DNA of 64,000 nucleotides. Origin: Lachnospiraceae bacterium (GTDB taxonomy: Bacteria; Bacillota; Clostridia; Lachnospirales; Lachnospiraceae). This document shows, piece by piece, positions 8,662-16,708 of the stretch. The position numbers were made by a program, and so were the translations under genes. Each line of letters starts with the position of its first letter. The stretch's first letter is position 1. The stretch is taken from positions 1 through 64,000 of the forward strand of contig JAJQDT010000031.1 of the NCBI GenBank assembly GCA_021202075.1, given 5' to 3'. Under the pieces are notes generated by a model that ran no database searches, was not told the origin of the DNA, and saw only the letters and a list, made by a program, of their open reading frames with translations.

Positions 8662-9029
8662 AAAACGTTGGAATTGTCTGTGAAGGCCCTACGGATTATA
8701 TCCTTTTACAATCTGTGACGGATTATGTTCTGGGAAGTAATAACCACTATAAGCTTCTTCAGCCGGAGCCAAACCTGATGGGGGAATATGGAAATGGCTG
8801 GAAAGGAGTCTGGAAGTGGTGCGCGGATAACGCTCTGATAAAGGGACAGATTATGAAAGAGATTGAGCCCAGACTGGATTTTCTGATTGTCCAGATGGAC
8901 GGAGATGTATCCCGTAAAGAACAGATTTCCCATTGCTGGTGTAATTCTAATACATGTGTACTTAAGGGTATCAGGAATCCTCTGGACTGTGATTCGTTGG
9001 GGAAAACGCGAGGCGGGATTGCCCGTTGA
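8658..9029 (+). CDS. TOPRIM-type nuclease partner, N-terminal part (frameshifted)
   Basis: The protein starts MKNVGIVCEGPTDYILLQ and later has DFLIVQMDGDVS. The invariant Glu followed by a D-x-D pair is the metal-binding signature of TOPRIM nucleases such as those paired with SMC-like ATPases in anti-phage modules and DUF4276-type proteins. It is coupled to the ATPase by a four-base overlap. The frame breaks at 9029 and the rest continues in another frame from about 9020, so a single-base change is likely. The exact family could not be settled by eye. Confidence 0.65.
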   Translation: MKNVGIVCEGPTDYILLQSVTDYVLGSNNHYKLLQPEPNLMGEYGNGWKGVWKWCADNALIKGQIMKEIEPRLDFLIVQMDGDVSRKEQISHCWCNSNTCVLKGIRNPLDCDSLGKTRGGIAR

Positions 9030-9400
9030 CGTTGCCTTGCAAAGATCATGAACGATCTGCCGGAGGTTATCAGAAACATTTAAAGTCGTTAATAACGGCT
9101 TTGCTGAAAGATTTGGAGGACACCTGTGTCGTGATCCCATGTGACAGCACGGATGCCTGGATTGCGGCAGCGTATGATAAAACGGATAATATTGAAATGG
9201 TAGAGAATCCATGGGAAACTTTGATTGCCAAGGGCAAGTATTATCACGGACTGCGTATTCCAGGGAAAAAGAAACATACCCTGACTTATCGGGAAATGTC
9301 AGCGACTGTTTGCGATAACTGGGAAGAGGTAAAGAAATTATGTACAAGTGCGGACTGTTTTGAGTCCGATATTGTAAGGCTTGCCGCTATGCACAGATAA
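9026..9400 (+). CDS. C-terminal part of the TOPRIM-type partner
   Basis: This is a continuation of the previous gene after a frameshift. The stretch before LPCKDHERSAGGYQKHL reads on from the upstream frame if one base is added or removed near 9020. It includes the likely conserved CDSTDAWIAAAYD segment. A TTG at 9026 is available but has no ribosome site, so independent translation is doubtful. With the ATPase also split, the module is probably inactive or conditionally active. Confidence 0.6.
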   Translation: MTLPCKDHERSAGGYQKHLKSLITALLKDLEDTCVVIPCDSTDAWIAAAYDKTDNIEMVENPWETLIAKGKYYHGLRIPGKKKHTLTYREMSATVCDNWEEVKKLCTSADCFESDIVRLAAMHR

Positions 9401-9423
9401 GAGAGAAACTCAGCGAAGATAAA

Positions 9424-9455
9424 GAAATAACGAAATAACGAAATAACGAAATAAC
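9424..9455 (+). repeat. Octanucleotide repeat GAAATAAC x4
   Basis: Four perfect copies of GAAATAAC follow the end of the TOPRIM gene within 25 bases. The rest of 9401-9645 shows no gene I can support. Confidence 0.9.
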
Positions 9456-9645
9456 TGCTATTATTTGCCGCGTTCTAACATTCATTCTAACACTTTGTAA
9501 AATGAATTATGCTTCCGTTTCTCTGAGGTTTTCCGGGATGGTTCTGAAAATGCCCGGATTTAAAGGCATTTCAGGCTTATACGTGCCATTTGGTTCCGCC
9601 AGAGAAACCACCATTTGTTTCGTTCGGGACGCAGAGGCGCTGGGC

Positions 9646-9691
9646 GGTCCTGCGTGCCAGTGGCACGCGTTAAGGACCGACCGAAGCGGAG
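9646..9691 (+). repeat. Cruciform repeat with GACCGAAGCGGA tail, copy 1
   Basis: Outer stem GGTCCT (9646-9651) pairs with AGGACC (9673-9678). Inner stem GCGTGCCA pairs with TGGCACGC across a single G. It is followed by GACCGAAGCGGA. A second copy with different outer stem bases but the same plan lies at 10892-10937, which shows covarying arms. Confidence 0.6.
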
Positions 9692-9705
9692 ACAGTTGAA
9701 GAGTG

Positions 9706-9740
9706 CCGGGAATCCTTTAAAATCAAGGGTTCCCGGTATT
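9706..9740. terminator. Hairpin terminator candidate
   Basis: CCGGGAATCCTT (9706-9717) pairs with AAGGGTTCCCGG (9725-9736) around seven bases, followed by TATTTCTTT. It would end rightward transcription from the ATPase/TOPRIM genes. Confidence 0.5.
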
Positions 9741-9745
9741 TCTTT

Positions 9746-9777
9746 ACCCGTCAAAGCAACCTTAAAATTTGACGGGT
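9746..9777. terminator. Second hairpin, possibly for the leftward integrase remnant
   Basis: ACCCGTCAAA (9746-9755) pairs perfectly with TTTGACGGGT (9768-9777). On the minus strand it follows the end of the integrase fragment by 30 bases. It lacks a long U run. Confidence 0.4.
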
Positions 9778-9806
9778 GAAAGGGCGCTTAAAAAAATTCA
9801 GCAAAA

Positions 9807-10094
9807 TTATTCGAAAAGATCCGAGACACTTTCTGACATTGCAGTCAGATCATTTTCAGCCGAGTTTGCCTTATGCTTCATATATTGCGCATAAATATTC
9901 ATTACAGTCGAAGCATCACTGTCCCCGAGCCAGTACTGCACCTTCTTTACGTCCCAGCCTTTGTCAATCAGAATTGAGGCGCATGTATAACGCAGTTTTT
10001 TGCCCGTCTCTTTGAAACTCATGATAGTCCTTTCCGGGTAAAAGAATTTAAAAATATTTTTCATGGATTGATGCGTCAGGAATTCCTTTATCAT
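9807..10094 (-). pseudogene. C-terminal fragment of a tyrosine recombinase/phage integrase
   Basis: About 95 residues on the minus strand match the end of tyrosine recombinases: KLRYTCASILIDKGWDVKKV carries the second catalytic Arg, and YWLGDSDASTVMNIYAQYMK carries the WLGxSD motif and the nucleophilic Tyr. The N-terminal SAM-like and core domains are missing, so it cannot be active. It suggests a former prophage or integrative element next to the ATPase/TOPRIM genes. Confidence 0.75.
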
Positions 10095-10276
10095 TTACCC
10101 CTTTAAAAATCTGATTGCAGACAAGGTGAACGTAAATTCCTTGTCTATTTCAATATGTCGAATTTTTAAAAAGATATCGAAAAACCATGACACAGCCAGC
10201 TGAGCGTTTTTTCTTTTGATATTTAGAAAAAATGTTCGGTAAAAATTAACTGAGATAGGAGAGCTGTGAAAAATAT

Positions 10277-10553
10277 TTATCATATATGATAAAAAGAACA
10301 GGCTGCTGCTTGAGCCTGTTCTTTTGATGAACTTAAATGAATAGATTTTTTACAATTTATCATAATTGATAATTAATTTATCTTTTTTTTGATCAGATAA
10401 AATTTTGGTATTGTGCGCAGATTGGTCTTATTATTAGTGATAAATTATCTCGAGAAAATTATCGTAAATGATAATTTCCAGAAAGAGGGGAAGTTAGAGT
10501 GTATAATTTATTTTTATTGATAATTCATTTCTGGCTTTTATCAGATAAGATAA
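10277..10553. promoter_or_regulatory. Cluster of four TTATCA/TGATAA palindromes
   Basis: Sixteen-base palindromes lie at 10277-10292 (TTATCATATATGATAA, perfect), 10357-10372 (TTATCATAATTGATAA), 10459-10474 (TTATCGTAAATGATAA) and 10538-10553 (TTATCAGATAAGATAA). Further half-sites sit at 10431-10443 and 10514-10523. The common plan TTATC-N6-GATAA suggests operators for one dimeric protein. The cluster lies upstream of the leftward integrase remnant and in an otherwise empty AT-rich stretch. Confidence 0.55.
10292..10325. terminator. Bidirectional intrinsic terminator
   Basis: AAAAGAACAGGCT (10292-10304) pairs with AGCCTGTTCTTTT (10313-10325) around eight bases, with an A run before and a T run after. 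Confidence 0.7.
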
Positions 10554-10865
10554 TTTAGAAGAAACGGAATAGATGTTATTCCTGCAAGATCCTGCAGGCG
10601 CGGTGGCCGGCGGCAGTTTGACTTAAAAAGAATTATTTTGAAAAAAAGATATGGCGGAGTGATTTATCGTATCGTCATATGATTATGCATGAAAAATGTT
10701 TTATTCATTGAACCGATAGCATAATTTAAATCAAGGAATTAGGTACTTATGAACAATTTCTTGCTTAAAAATATAAAATGTTTTCTTGAGCAAAATCGCA
10801 TATGCTGTGCGATAGCTCCTTATATTTTAAATCAATCCGAGATTGAATTTGGGCACTCTTATTGT

Positions 10866-11105
10866 TATAATATAACTTATCGGAAGGAGAGGGTGCTGAG
10901 CGCCAGTGGCGCTCGTTTAGCACCGACCGGAGCGGAAGCGGAGAGCTTGCGTACTCTCACCCGATAAGCTAGCGACAGAATCTTCAGATTCTGGAGCATT
11001 ATGGGAAGTGGTTTTCTTCCCATAATATAACTTGCAAGAAACTTGCGGTGCTTGCAGCAGCGAACTTTGTAAGTTAACGAGCAGCTGGTTTTGCCGCGAG
11101 TAATT
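10866..11105 (+). repeat. Nested multi-hairpin region in a 1.1-kb gene-free stretch
   Basis: Between 10095 and 11235 I see no gene. This part contains an outer pair CTTATCGG/CCGATAAG enclosing the cruciform GGTGCT-GAGCGCCA-TGGCGCTC-AGCACC (10892-10924) and GGAGAG/CTCTC. It is followed by CAGAATC/GATTCTG, ATTATGGGAAG/CTTCCCATAAT and then a second copy of the repeat seen at 5640-5705. The stacking of hairpins suggests nested repeat insertions or one large folded RNA. A 72-codon frame from 10749 crosses it but has no family resemblance. Confidence 0.5.
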
Positions 11106-11235
11106 TTAGAATATGGTGGTGGTCAAGCTAGTGATCAGGCGGTTACTGAAAGGAAACGATGATGTGACACTGGAATGATGTTTTGTGCGTTTCCGGTTTT
11201 AATATTTGATGATACAAAGCAGGAGGATATAAGAA

Positions 11236-12027
11236 ATGGGACAGATATGTATCAAGATACAAGATGAGTCCGGCTGGACAAAAGCCGTTTCCAGAGGCTG
11301 CGACGAAGTCAGCCTGGTTTACTCGGATGTTTATCGCGAGGGAGATCAGATTATTATAGAAATTGAAGAGAAACCATCATTTTACCAGGTACGCCTGGAT
11401 GATGCGGGAGAAAGTGCTCTTCTTTATCTGACGGGAGATTTGCATTACTGGATTCCATTTGGAGAGAAAAGGATCAACCGTTCGCTGAAGGTGTTTACCG
11501 GAGAAAAACATTTGCTGTATGCAAGGAAAGCCAGAGACTATGAGGCAACAGCTTATCGTAACCTGGCATACAACCCATGGGATCAGCATAGGGATTCCGG
11601 CTGCTTTCCGCATGCGTCCGCAAACGTGGAGACGCGCGGCGAATCTGTGTTTGCGGCGATGAACGCGATAGATGGGATCAAAGCGACTTCTTGCCATGGT
11701 GAATGGCCTTATCAGTCCTGGGGAATTAATCAGAGGGAGGACGCCGGGTTTCGGCTGGATTTTGGCAGAAAAGCAGCAGTTGACCGTCTGATTCTCTATA
11801 CCAGGGCGGATTATCCCCATGACAATTGGTGGAAGAGTGCTGTGGTCACTTTTTCGGATGGAAGCGATATGACACTGGAGCTTCAAAAGAGCGGGGAGGC
11901 GCAGGAGTTTCTTTTCGAGGAGAAACAGATTGAATGGCTGACGCTGGACCATCTGGTCAAAGGAGAAGAAGGAGGCTCGCCATTTCCGGCACTTTCCCAG
12001 ATAGAGGTATATGGGAGACCCTGCTGA
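11236..12027 (+). CDS. Discoidin-like (F5/8 type C) carbohydrate-binding protein
   Basis: This 263-residue protein has no signal peptide or membrane segment. The N-terminal part (1-100) is a beta-rich unknown domain. The C-terminal part (about 110-262) resembles an F5/8 type C/galactose-binding fold: NAIDGIKATSCHGEWPYQSWG, GFRLDFGRKAAVDRLILYTR and the closing LSQIEVYGRP are typical of that family. The start follows AGGAGG at nine bases. It stands alone, with no carbohydrate-active neighbour, and the ligand is unknown. A cytoplasmic conserved protein of this kind is common in gut clostridia, as far as I recall. Confidence 0.65.
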   Translation: MGQICIKIQDESGWTKAVSRGCDEVSLVYSDVYREGDQIIIEIEEKPSFYQVRLDDAGESALLYLTGDLHYWIPFGEKRINRSLKVFTGEKHLLYARKARDYEATAYRNLAYNPWDQHRDSGCFPHASANVETRGESVFAAMNAIDGIKATSCHGEWPYQSWGINQREDAGFRLDFGRKAAVDRLILYTRADYPHDNWWKSAVVTFSDGSDMTLELQKSGEAQEFLFEEKQIEWLTLDHLVKGEEGGSPFPALSQIEVYGRPC

Positions 12028-12246
12028 TGAGAAATAGCCCCGATTTTCAAATGTGCTCAGCAGACATCTTCTCCCTGAAAATGTCCGCGGGGTGATTGCC
12101 GGCAGTGCAGAAAAATCACCTGATGTGAAGAAATTTGCAATCTACTATTTGAATAATATGATACATTTGAAGCGATAGATTGATGTGTAGAGGGTGAATC
12201 CGTATTGAAGGGAGTATTTTGGTCAGTATGAACGGGGGGTTTTTGG

Positions 12247-12963
12247 ATGATCTATGTAATTTCGGATCCGCATGGCTGTCTTGCGGAGTTTAAACAGCTG
12301 CTCAAAGAGATACAGTTTTGTGATGAGGATGAACTCTATATTCTGGGAGATATGATGGATCGTGGTCCGGAGCCTCTGAAGCTTGTCCAGCTGCTGATGA
12401 TGTATGGAAATATTTACCCGGTTCTGGGTAATCACGATTACATGGCACTTAAGGTTTTGTCTAGGCTGAATCTTGAGATTACGGAAGAAAGTCTGGAGAA
12501 GCTGTCCGCTGACGACCTGATGGATTATCTGTACTGGACACAGGATGGAGGGGATGTCACAGCACGGCTGTTTGCCTCCTTGGACAGAGATGGCCGGGAG
12601 GAGATTCTGGATTATCTGGGCGAGTGCTCATTTTATGAGGACATCCGCTTGAATGGAAACCGATATGTACTCGTACACGCAGGACTGGATCACTTTGAGG
12701 AAGGAAGAGCGCTGGACGACTATGAGTTGGCAGAGCTGATCTTTGTCCGTGCGGATTATACGCAAAGATACTTTCATGAGAAAAATACGTATATGGTCAC
12801 GGGGCATACGCCTACCCGCACGATCCGTTCGGATCAGAAGGATCTGATCTATCAGGGAAATGGGCATATCGCGCTGGATTGCGGCTGCGTCTACGGCGGA
12901 AAGCTGGCAGCCTTTCGTCTGGATGATCAAAAGGTCTGGTACGTGGACGCGCTGGGAGGCTGA
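12247..12963 (+). CDS. PPP-family metallophosphoesterase (Ser/Thr phosphatase-like)
   Basis: This 238-residue protein carries the full set of two-metal phosphoesterase motifs: SDPHG (Asp and His ligands), GDMMDRG, GNHD, HAGL and GHTP. The order and spacing match PPP-type phosphatases and diadenosine-tetraphosphate hydrolases of bacteria. It may act on phosphoproteins or nucleotides in the cytoplasm, but specificity cannot be read. The start follows a G-rich site 6-11 bases upstream. It appears to be a single-gene unit. Downstream to 13232 I see nothing coding. Confidence 0.88.
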   Translation: MIYVISDPHGCLAEFKQLLKEIQFCDEDELYILGDMMDRGPEPLKLVQLLMMYGNIYPVLGNHDYMALKVLSRLNLEITEESLEKLSADDLMDYLYWTQDGGDVTARLFASLDRDGREEILDYLGECSFYEDIRLNGNRYVLVHAGLDHFEEGRALDDYELAELIFVRADYTQRYFHEKNTYMVTGHTPTRTIRSDQKDLIYQGNGHIALDCGCVYGGKLAAFRLDDQKVWYVDALGG

Positions 12964-13195
12964 GAGGAAAAAACTGAGAGGGCGGGCGAGAAAACGACCA
13001 ATAGATCGGCTGCGGAAACTATTGCTGGCGCATATTTACAGCGAATGTGCGAGTGCTCTCATGTAGTATAACAAAATTCCTTGGGAAGATGGGGCTCCCG
13101 GGGGATTAATGAAGAGCAAATGTTTTCACAGGAGCTGAAGCGAAAAGCGAAAATTCATATAATGAACGATTGGCGTTAATAGAATTCACCTGAAA

Positions 13196-13282
13196 AAAGG
13201 GAGGGCCGGGATCAGTCCTGACCCCGGCGAGTATGAAAAAGAAAGATTTAAAGCACTTGCTGTCTGCTTCTTGTTTAAAAGA
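13196..13282 (+). repeat. Direct repeat copy A (partner at 23949)
   Basis: About 80 bases starting AAAGGGAGGGCCGGGATCA are nearly identical to 23949-24028. The repeat includes a GCCGGG/CCCCGGC hairpin and the start of a small reading frame (MKKKDLKHLLSAS). Weaker similarity continues for another 60-80 bases. The two copies bracket the pseudogene-rich stretch between them. Confidence 0.85.
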
Positions 13283-13370
13283 ATACAATAGTTTTGTGAA
13301 GAAAAAATGGCTGCGCTGTGGAAAAACGGTAAACAGATTGTGGCTGTTTTGTGTTTTTTATATTGTGTAA
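13233..13370 (+). CDS. Small hypothetical protein (45 aa)
   Basis: A frame from the ATG at 13233 encodes 45 basic residues beginning MKKKDLKHLLSASCLKEYN and ending in a hydrophobic WLFCVFYIV. There is no good ribosome site. In the second repeat copy the equivalent frame is broken after five codons by a base change, which hints that the sequence once coded. It could equally be part of a non-coding repeat. No family is recognised. Confidence 0.3.
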   Translation: MKKKDLKHLLSASCLKEYNSFVKKKWLRCGKTVNRLWLFCVFYIV

Positions 13371-13423
13371 AAGAAGAAGGTAGGCCATATGAAGCCAAAG
13401 TCAGGAGTGTGTCAAAAACAGTA

Positions 13424-13744
13424 TCAGATTATGCTGGACAGGGTGAGCACGAAACATCCTCTGTCCAGCTGAAAGATACGAAAAGTTATTTGATTGCTGC
13501 AACCGTCAAAGGTTCCTTCTTCAATGCATGTAACATGTTCTGGAATTGTTATTTCTGCAAGTGCACATTTGAAAAACGCATATTTCCCGATTTTTGTAAT
13601 TCCATTTGGAAGAATTATTTCACTTAGGCTGTTACAGCTGAAGAAAGCGTTCCCTTCAATTTCAGTCACACTGTCGGGCAGGATAACGGTTGTCAAACGC
13701 GTGCATGCAAAGCGCAGGCGGAAGCTTTGAGAATAAATGTGACA
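13424..13744 (-). pseudogene. Fragment of a BspA-type leucine-rich repeat (LRR_5) protein
   Basis: The minus strand encodes three LRR_5 units: ACTRLTTVILPDSVTEIEGN, FFSCNSLSEIILPNGITKIG and FFKCALAEITIPEHVTCIEE. The frame stays open a little upstream of the first ATG, to about 13744. It ends shortly after the third unit in unrelated residues. Such proteins normally have a signal peptide and many repeats, both missing here, so this is a truncated remnant of a surface protein gene. Confidence 0.7.
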
Positions 13745-13841
13745 GTGTGCGGCGGATGTGCTATAGTGTTTTAGAAGAGACTTTCAGGTTTTTACATATT
13801 GGAGTTTCAAAAGGATACCATAAAGTGGCAGAAGGAGAATG

Positions 13842-14074
13842 ATGGTTATGGAAGCTATCAGGGAAATGCTGGAGACGAATCCCATGCTGAAAAAAATGCA
13901 GGCCGCAGAAGAAGTGATCTGGATCAATCCAGTCCTGAGACACGCAGCTATCTGGAGAGAAATGGCCTGATGGATAAAATGAACAGCGCTTCCCATATCG
14001 TGTGGGCAACCGGGGGAAGCCTTGTGCCCGAAGAAATCAGGGAGGAATATAAAAATATGTTCATTCGGGAGTGA
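13842..14074 (+). pseudogene. dsdA: D-serine ammonia-lyase remnant with a large internal deletion
   Basis: The frame from 13842 (GAAGGAG site upstream) gives MEAIREMLETNPMLKKMQAA then EEVIWINPVL, matching the N-terminus of DsdA-type D-serine dehydratases, and stops at 13970. The overlapping frame from 13970 gives NSASHIVWATGGSLVPEEI, the known C-terminal motif of the same family (HLVWATGGxMVPEEE). Some 370 central codons, including the pyridoxal-phosphate Lys, are gone. The two ends have fused out of frame. Confidence 0.7.
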
Positions 14075-14137
14075 GATAACTATAACGAAATTTATTCAGC
14101 AACAGGAGAGAGAAGTCATGCAAGGACATTTGCTCTA

Positions 14138-14242
14138 CTGATCAGTATTTCAACGTTGTTTGTAAAGCAGCATTCAGTCATAGATGTTGTATGCGGCGTG
14201 TCAGTAAGCTTTGTTTTTCTGAAAATCGTAATATGCATTTGA
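14138..14242 (+). pseudogene. C-terminal fragment of a PAP2-family phosphatase
   Basis: This frame encodes LISISTLFVKQHSVIDVVCG and a hydrophobic tail. KQHSxxD is the third motif of PAP2 membrane phosphatases. Nothing upstream in this frame matches the first two motifs. The second motif (PSIHVSSS) is found at 23.1 kb next to a second copy of ISISTLF. Confidence 0.5.
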
Positions 14243-14283
14243 CTATTTTGTAAATTTGTACTAAACTTTTCAATGACAAGGAC

Positions 14284-14321
14284 GTCGTAAATACCGGGCC
14301 GGTATTTTGCGGCGTTTTTTT
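14284..14321 (+). terminator. Intrinsic terminator
   Basis: CGTAAATACCGG pairs with CCGGTATTTTGCG around a single G, followed by GCGTTTTTTT. Confidence 0.6.
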
Positions 14322-14406
14322 GCATGATGGGGGAAATTTTCTATTAAGAATGCCAGAGGTATATACACTGGTTCTGGCGGTGTTTTGTCAGAAAGGAGCT
14401 TGCAAA

Positions 14407-15342
14407 ATGAAGATTGTGGTAATTGGCGCGGGCGCGATGGGGTGTCTCTATGGAGCCTGCTTGAGTGAGAAAAATGAGGTCATCATGCTGGATTCTTATG
14501 AGCCGCAGGTGGACGTGATCAGAAAAAACGGGATTACGATTGAAGAGAAAGGGCAGGAGAGAAACTATCCGAATGCGGCGGCATGCCTCTCCGGGAACTA
14601 TTCGGCGGGAGCAGATCTTGTGATTCTTTTTGTCAAATCTATCTATACGGAAGATGCCCTTGCTCTGAACAGCGGCTTATTTGGGGAAAACACATTGGTG
14701 ATGACACTGCAGAATGGAGCCGGAAATGACCGGAAGATTGCAAAATATGTGAAGCCGGAAAACATCATCATTGGAACGACAAAGCACAACTGCGTGAACC
14801 TCGGATCAGGAAAAAGCCGGCATACCGCGTCTGGCATGACGACAATTGGAAGCAACCATAATGCGGTTGATAACCTGAACCGGGTGGCGGAGACGCTGCG
14901 TGAGGCCGGGTTTGAGGTGGAGGTTTCAGAGGATATCCAGCGTATCCTGTGGAGCAAGCTGTTTGTGAACCTGTCTATCAATACATTCACTGCGATCACC
15001 AGGACAAAGATCGGATTTATGGTGGAAGATAAGTCTGCCTGGGATTTTGCAAAGCGGCTGATCTATGAGGCGGTGGAAGTGGCAGAGGCTGACGGTACCT
15101 ATTTCGACCGGCGTGAAGCACTGGAGAGCGTTCGGCAGGTATGCATTGATGCTGCAGACGGCTACTCTTCCATGTATCAGGATGTCATGCGAGGGAACAA
15201 GACAGAGATTGATGCGATCAATGGAGCGATTGTGGAACAGGCAAAGCTATATGGTGTGCCGGTACCTTATAACTCTCTGATTGTGGATTTGATGCATGCC
15301 ATTGAAAGCGCGTACAAATACAACCAGCAGGAGAGAACATGA
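14407..15342 (+). CDS. panE: 2-dehydropantoate 2-reductase (ketopantoate reductase family)
   Basis: This 311-residue enzyme should reduce 2-dehydropantoate to pantoate with NADPH in the pantothenate/CoA pathway. The Rossmann motif is VVIGAGAMGCLYG. The family Lys lies in LFVKSIYTED and the C-terminal substrate domain contains WSKLFVNLSIN. The frame is open further up, but the ATG at 14407 follows AAAGGAG at eight bases. No other pantothenate gene is near, and related reductases act on other 2-ketoacids, so the substrate is less certain than the family. Confidence 0.85.
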   Translation: MKIVVIGAGAMGCLYGACLSEKNEVIMLDSYEPQVDVIRKNGITIEEKGQERNYPNAAACLSGNYSAGADLVILFVKSIYTEDALALNSGLFGENTLVMTLQNGAGNDRKIAKYVKPENIIIGTTKHNCVNLGSGKSRHTASGMTTIGSNHNAVDNLNRVAETLREAGFEVEVSEDIQRILWSKLFVNLSINTFTAITRTKIGFMVEDKSAWDFAKRLIYEAVEVAEADGTYFDRREALESVRQVCIDAADGYSSMYQDVMRGNKTEIDAINGAIVEQAKLYGVPVPYNSLIVDLMHAIESAYKYNQQERT

Positions 15343-15354
15343 CAGTGAGTTAAA

Positions 15355-15746
15355 ATGATCCGTGAAGAATTGATTGAGGAGCTTTCTGGCTTACGGGATT
15401 ATCATACTGTGACGCAGAGAACCTGCGATTTTCTGAAGATGGATCTTCTGCGGAAGGATGATCATTACAATGCCGGAAAGGATTCCCGCATTGTGGATTT
15501 GTTTGAGTATATTTCGCCGACAGAGAAGGATTTTTCGAAGTATATTGATTTTTTCGCATTCGCTGTCATTGCGAATCTGTCGCGGTTCGCGGGAAGCCGC
15601 GCCACTGGACCGTCTGCGACGCCTGCAAAAACAGCGGCGTGCCATATATTCATCTGAACTATGCCAGCGCAAAACGATGCGCCGGGGTGATGGTGGAAGA
15701 GATACGGAAAATCGAGGGAGAAAAGGTGAAAGAACAGAGCGGGTAG
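15355..15746 (+). pseudogene. Frameshifted unidentified gene
   Basis: The first frame (15355 to about 15610) encodes MIREELIEELSGLRDYHTV and then DLFEYISPTEKDFSKYIDFF. A second frame (about 15612-15746) encodes ACKNSGVPYIHLNYASAKRC and a charged tail. The join lies in a GC-rich stretch containing GGAAGCCGCGCCACTGG that looks like a partial palindromic insertion. I do not recognise the family. Confidence 0.3.
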
Positions 15747-15862
15747 AAACAGCTAAGAAGGCTAAGCATCTGCAGCATCAGGAAACATCAGCGAAAAAAA
15801 GTATTTCCTGAACGAGCATGAGCTGTAGTTAAGTAGAAGTCCTGGAGGTGCAAGGAGATAAA

Positions 15863-16671
15863 ATGGCAAATGAAAACGGAGAATGGATTATGTACGGAAT
15901 GGACTGGAACGACCCTATGCGCATTCGCAACTGGCGCGACTTGATCAGTTGGATCAATGAGATTGGCTTTCTTCCACTGTTCAAGAATGAGATCGAGGGC
16001 TTCTCGGTGGAAGAGCATACATCGAACCTGTTCTGGTGGACGGGAGATCCGGAGCAGGACCCGTGGGAGTGGCGGGAACTGATTGCCCGGAGCCACGAGG
16101 TAGCAAAGGAGAGCCTCGCCATGCAAAATCGCGCTAAAGCGCGATGGCTCGGCCTACGTCCATGATTCCCTGGCGTGAATCATGGACAAACTACGGAAAG
16201 TTTTTCGGGAAAAAGTCAGCCTTTGTCAGTCTGGAATGGTTTCCAATCTTTGCGAATTACCGTAGAGACGGCTATGATTTCGATGCCAGATGGGATGACG
16301 AGTTGGCCAATATCCGCAGTAAGAAGATCATGGACTGCTTTGAGGATCAGGATGAATTGATTGGTCTGGAATTGAAAAGACGCGCCGGCTTCGGCAAAGG
16401 TGGGGAAAAGAACTTCAACGGGATTCTGACGGACCTTCAGATGCAGACGTATCTGGTGACTAAAGACTTTCGACGCAAAGTAAACAAGCGCGGCGGGGAA
16501 TATGGAATGCCGGTATGTGTCTATTCAAAGCCGGAAGATTTGTGGGGCTATGACATGGTGAGCTCGAATTATAAGGAAGAACCGGCAGAGAGCCGGGAAA
16601 AGATATTTGAGCATTTAAGCCACAGCTATCCATTTGCATCGGAAGCGCAGATGAAGAGGCTTTTGAAATAA
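15863..16671 (+). pseudogene. AlkZ-related protein gene interrupted by a palindromic element
   Basis: The first part (15863-16105) encodes NWRDLISWINEIGFLPLFKN then TGDPEQDPWEWRELIARSHE. The second (16192-16671) continues YGKFFGKKSAFVSLEWFPIF, then GFGKGGEKNFNGILTDLQMQ, and near the end CVYSKPEDLWGYDMVSS. Together they match a conserved clostridial family that I recall being named AlkZ-related (YcaQ-like, a possible DNA-glycosylase relative). An 83-base insertion between near-identical 5-mers (CAAAG and CAAAC) separates them and shifts the frame. Removing it gives ...EVANYGKFF... A good AAGGAGAT site precedes the start. Confidence 0.65.
16104..16191 (+). repeat. Double-hairpin element, copy in the AlkZ-related gene
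   Basis: It starts GGAGAGCCTCGCCAT. Stem ATCGCGCT/AGCGCGAT lies inside a GCCxxGCCAT/ATGGCxxGGC stem with a four-base bulge after CCAT. Then CTAC and a perfect second hairpin GTCCATGATTC/GAATCATGGAC. It is flanked by CAAAG (16104-16108) and CAAAC (16187-16191), an 83-base net insertion that breaks the host frame. Confidence 0.8.
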
Positions 16672-16708
16672 AAGAGAGTATTTTTGCGTATAAAAGAGGA
16701 TGTTTTTT

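Noticed and set aside
9502-9754. Open frames of 64-65 codons on both strands
   Set aside because: They run across the cruciform repeat, lack ribosome sites and show no family resemblance.
10749-10967. A 72-codon frame starting MNNFLLKNIKCFLEQN
   Set aside because: Its second half is the hairpin repeat and there is no clear ribosome site. Kept only as a note in the multi-hairpin region.
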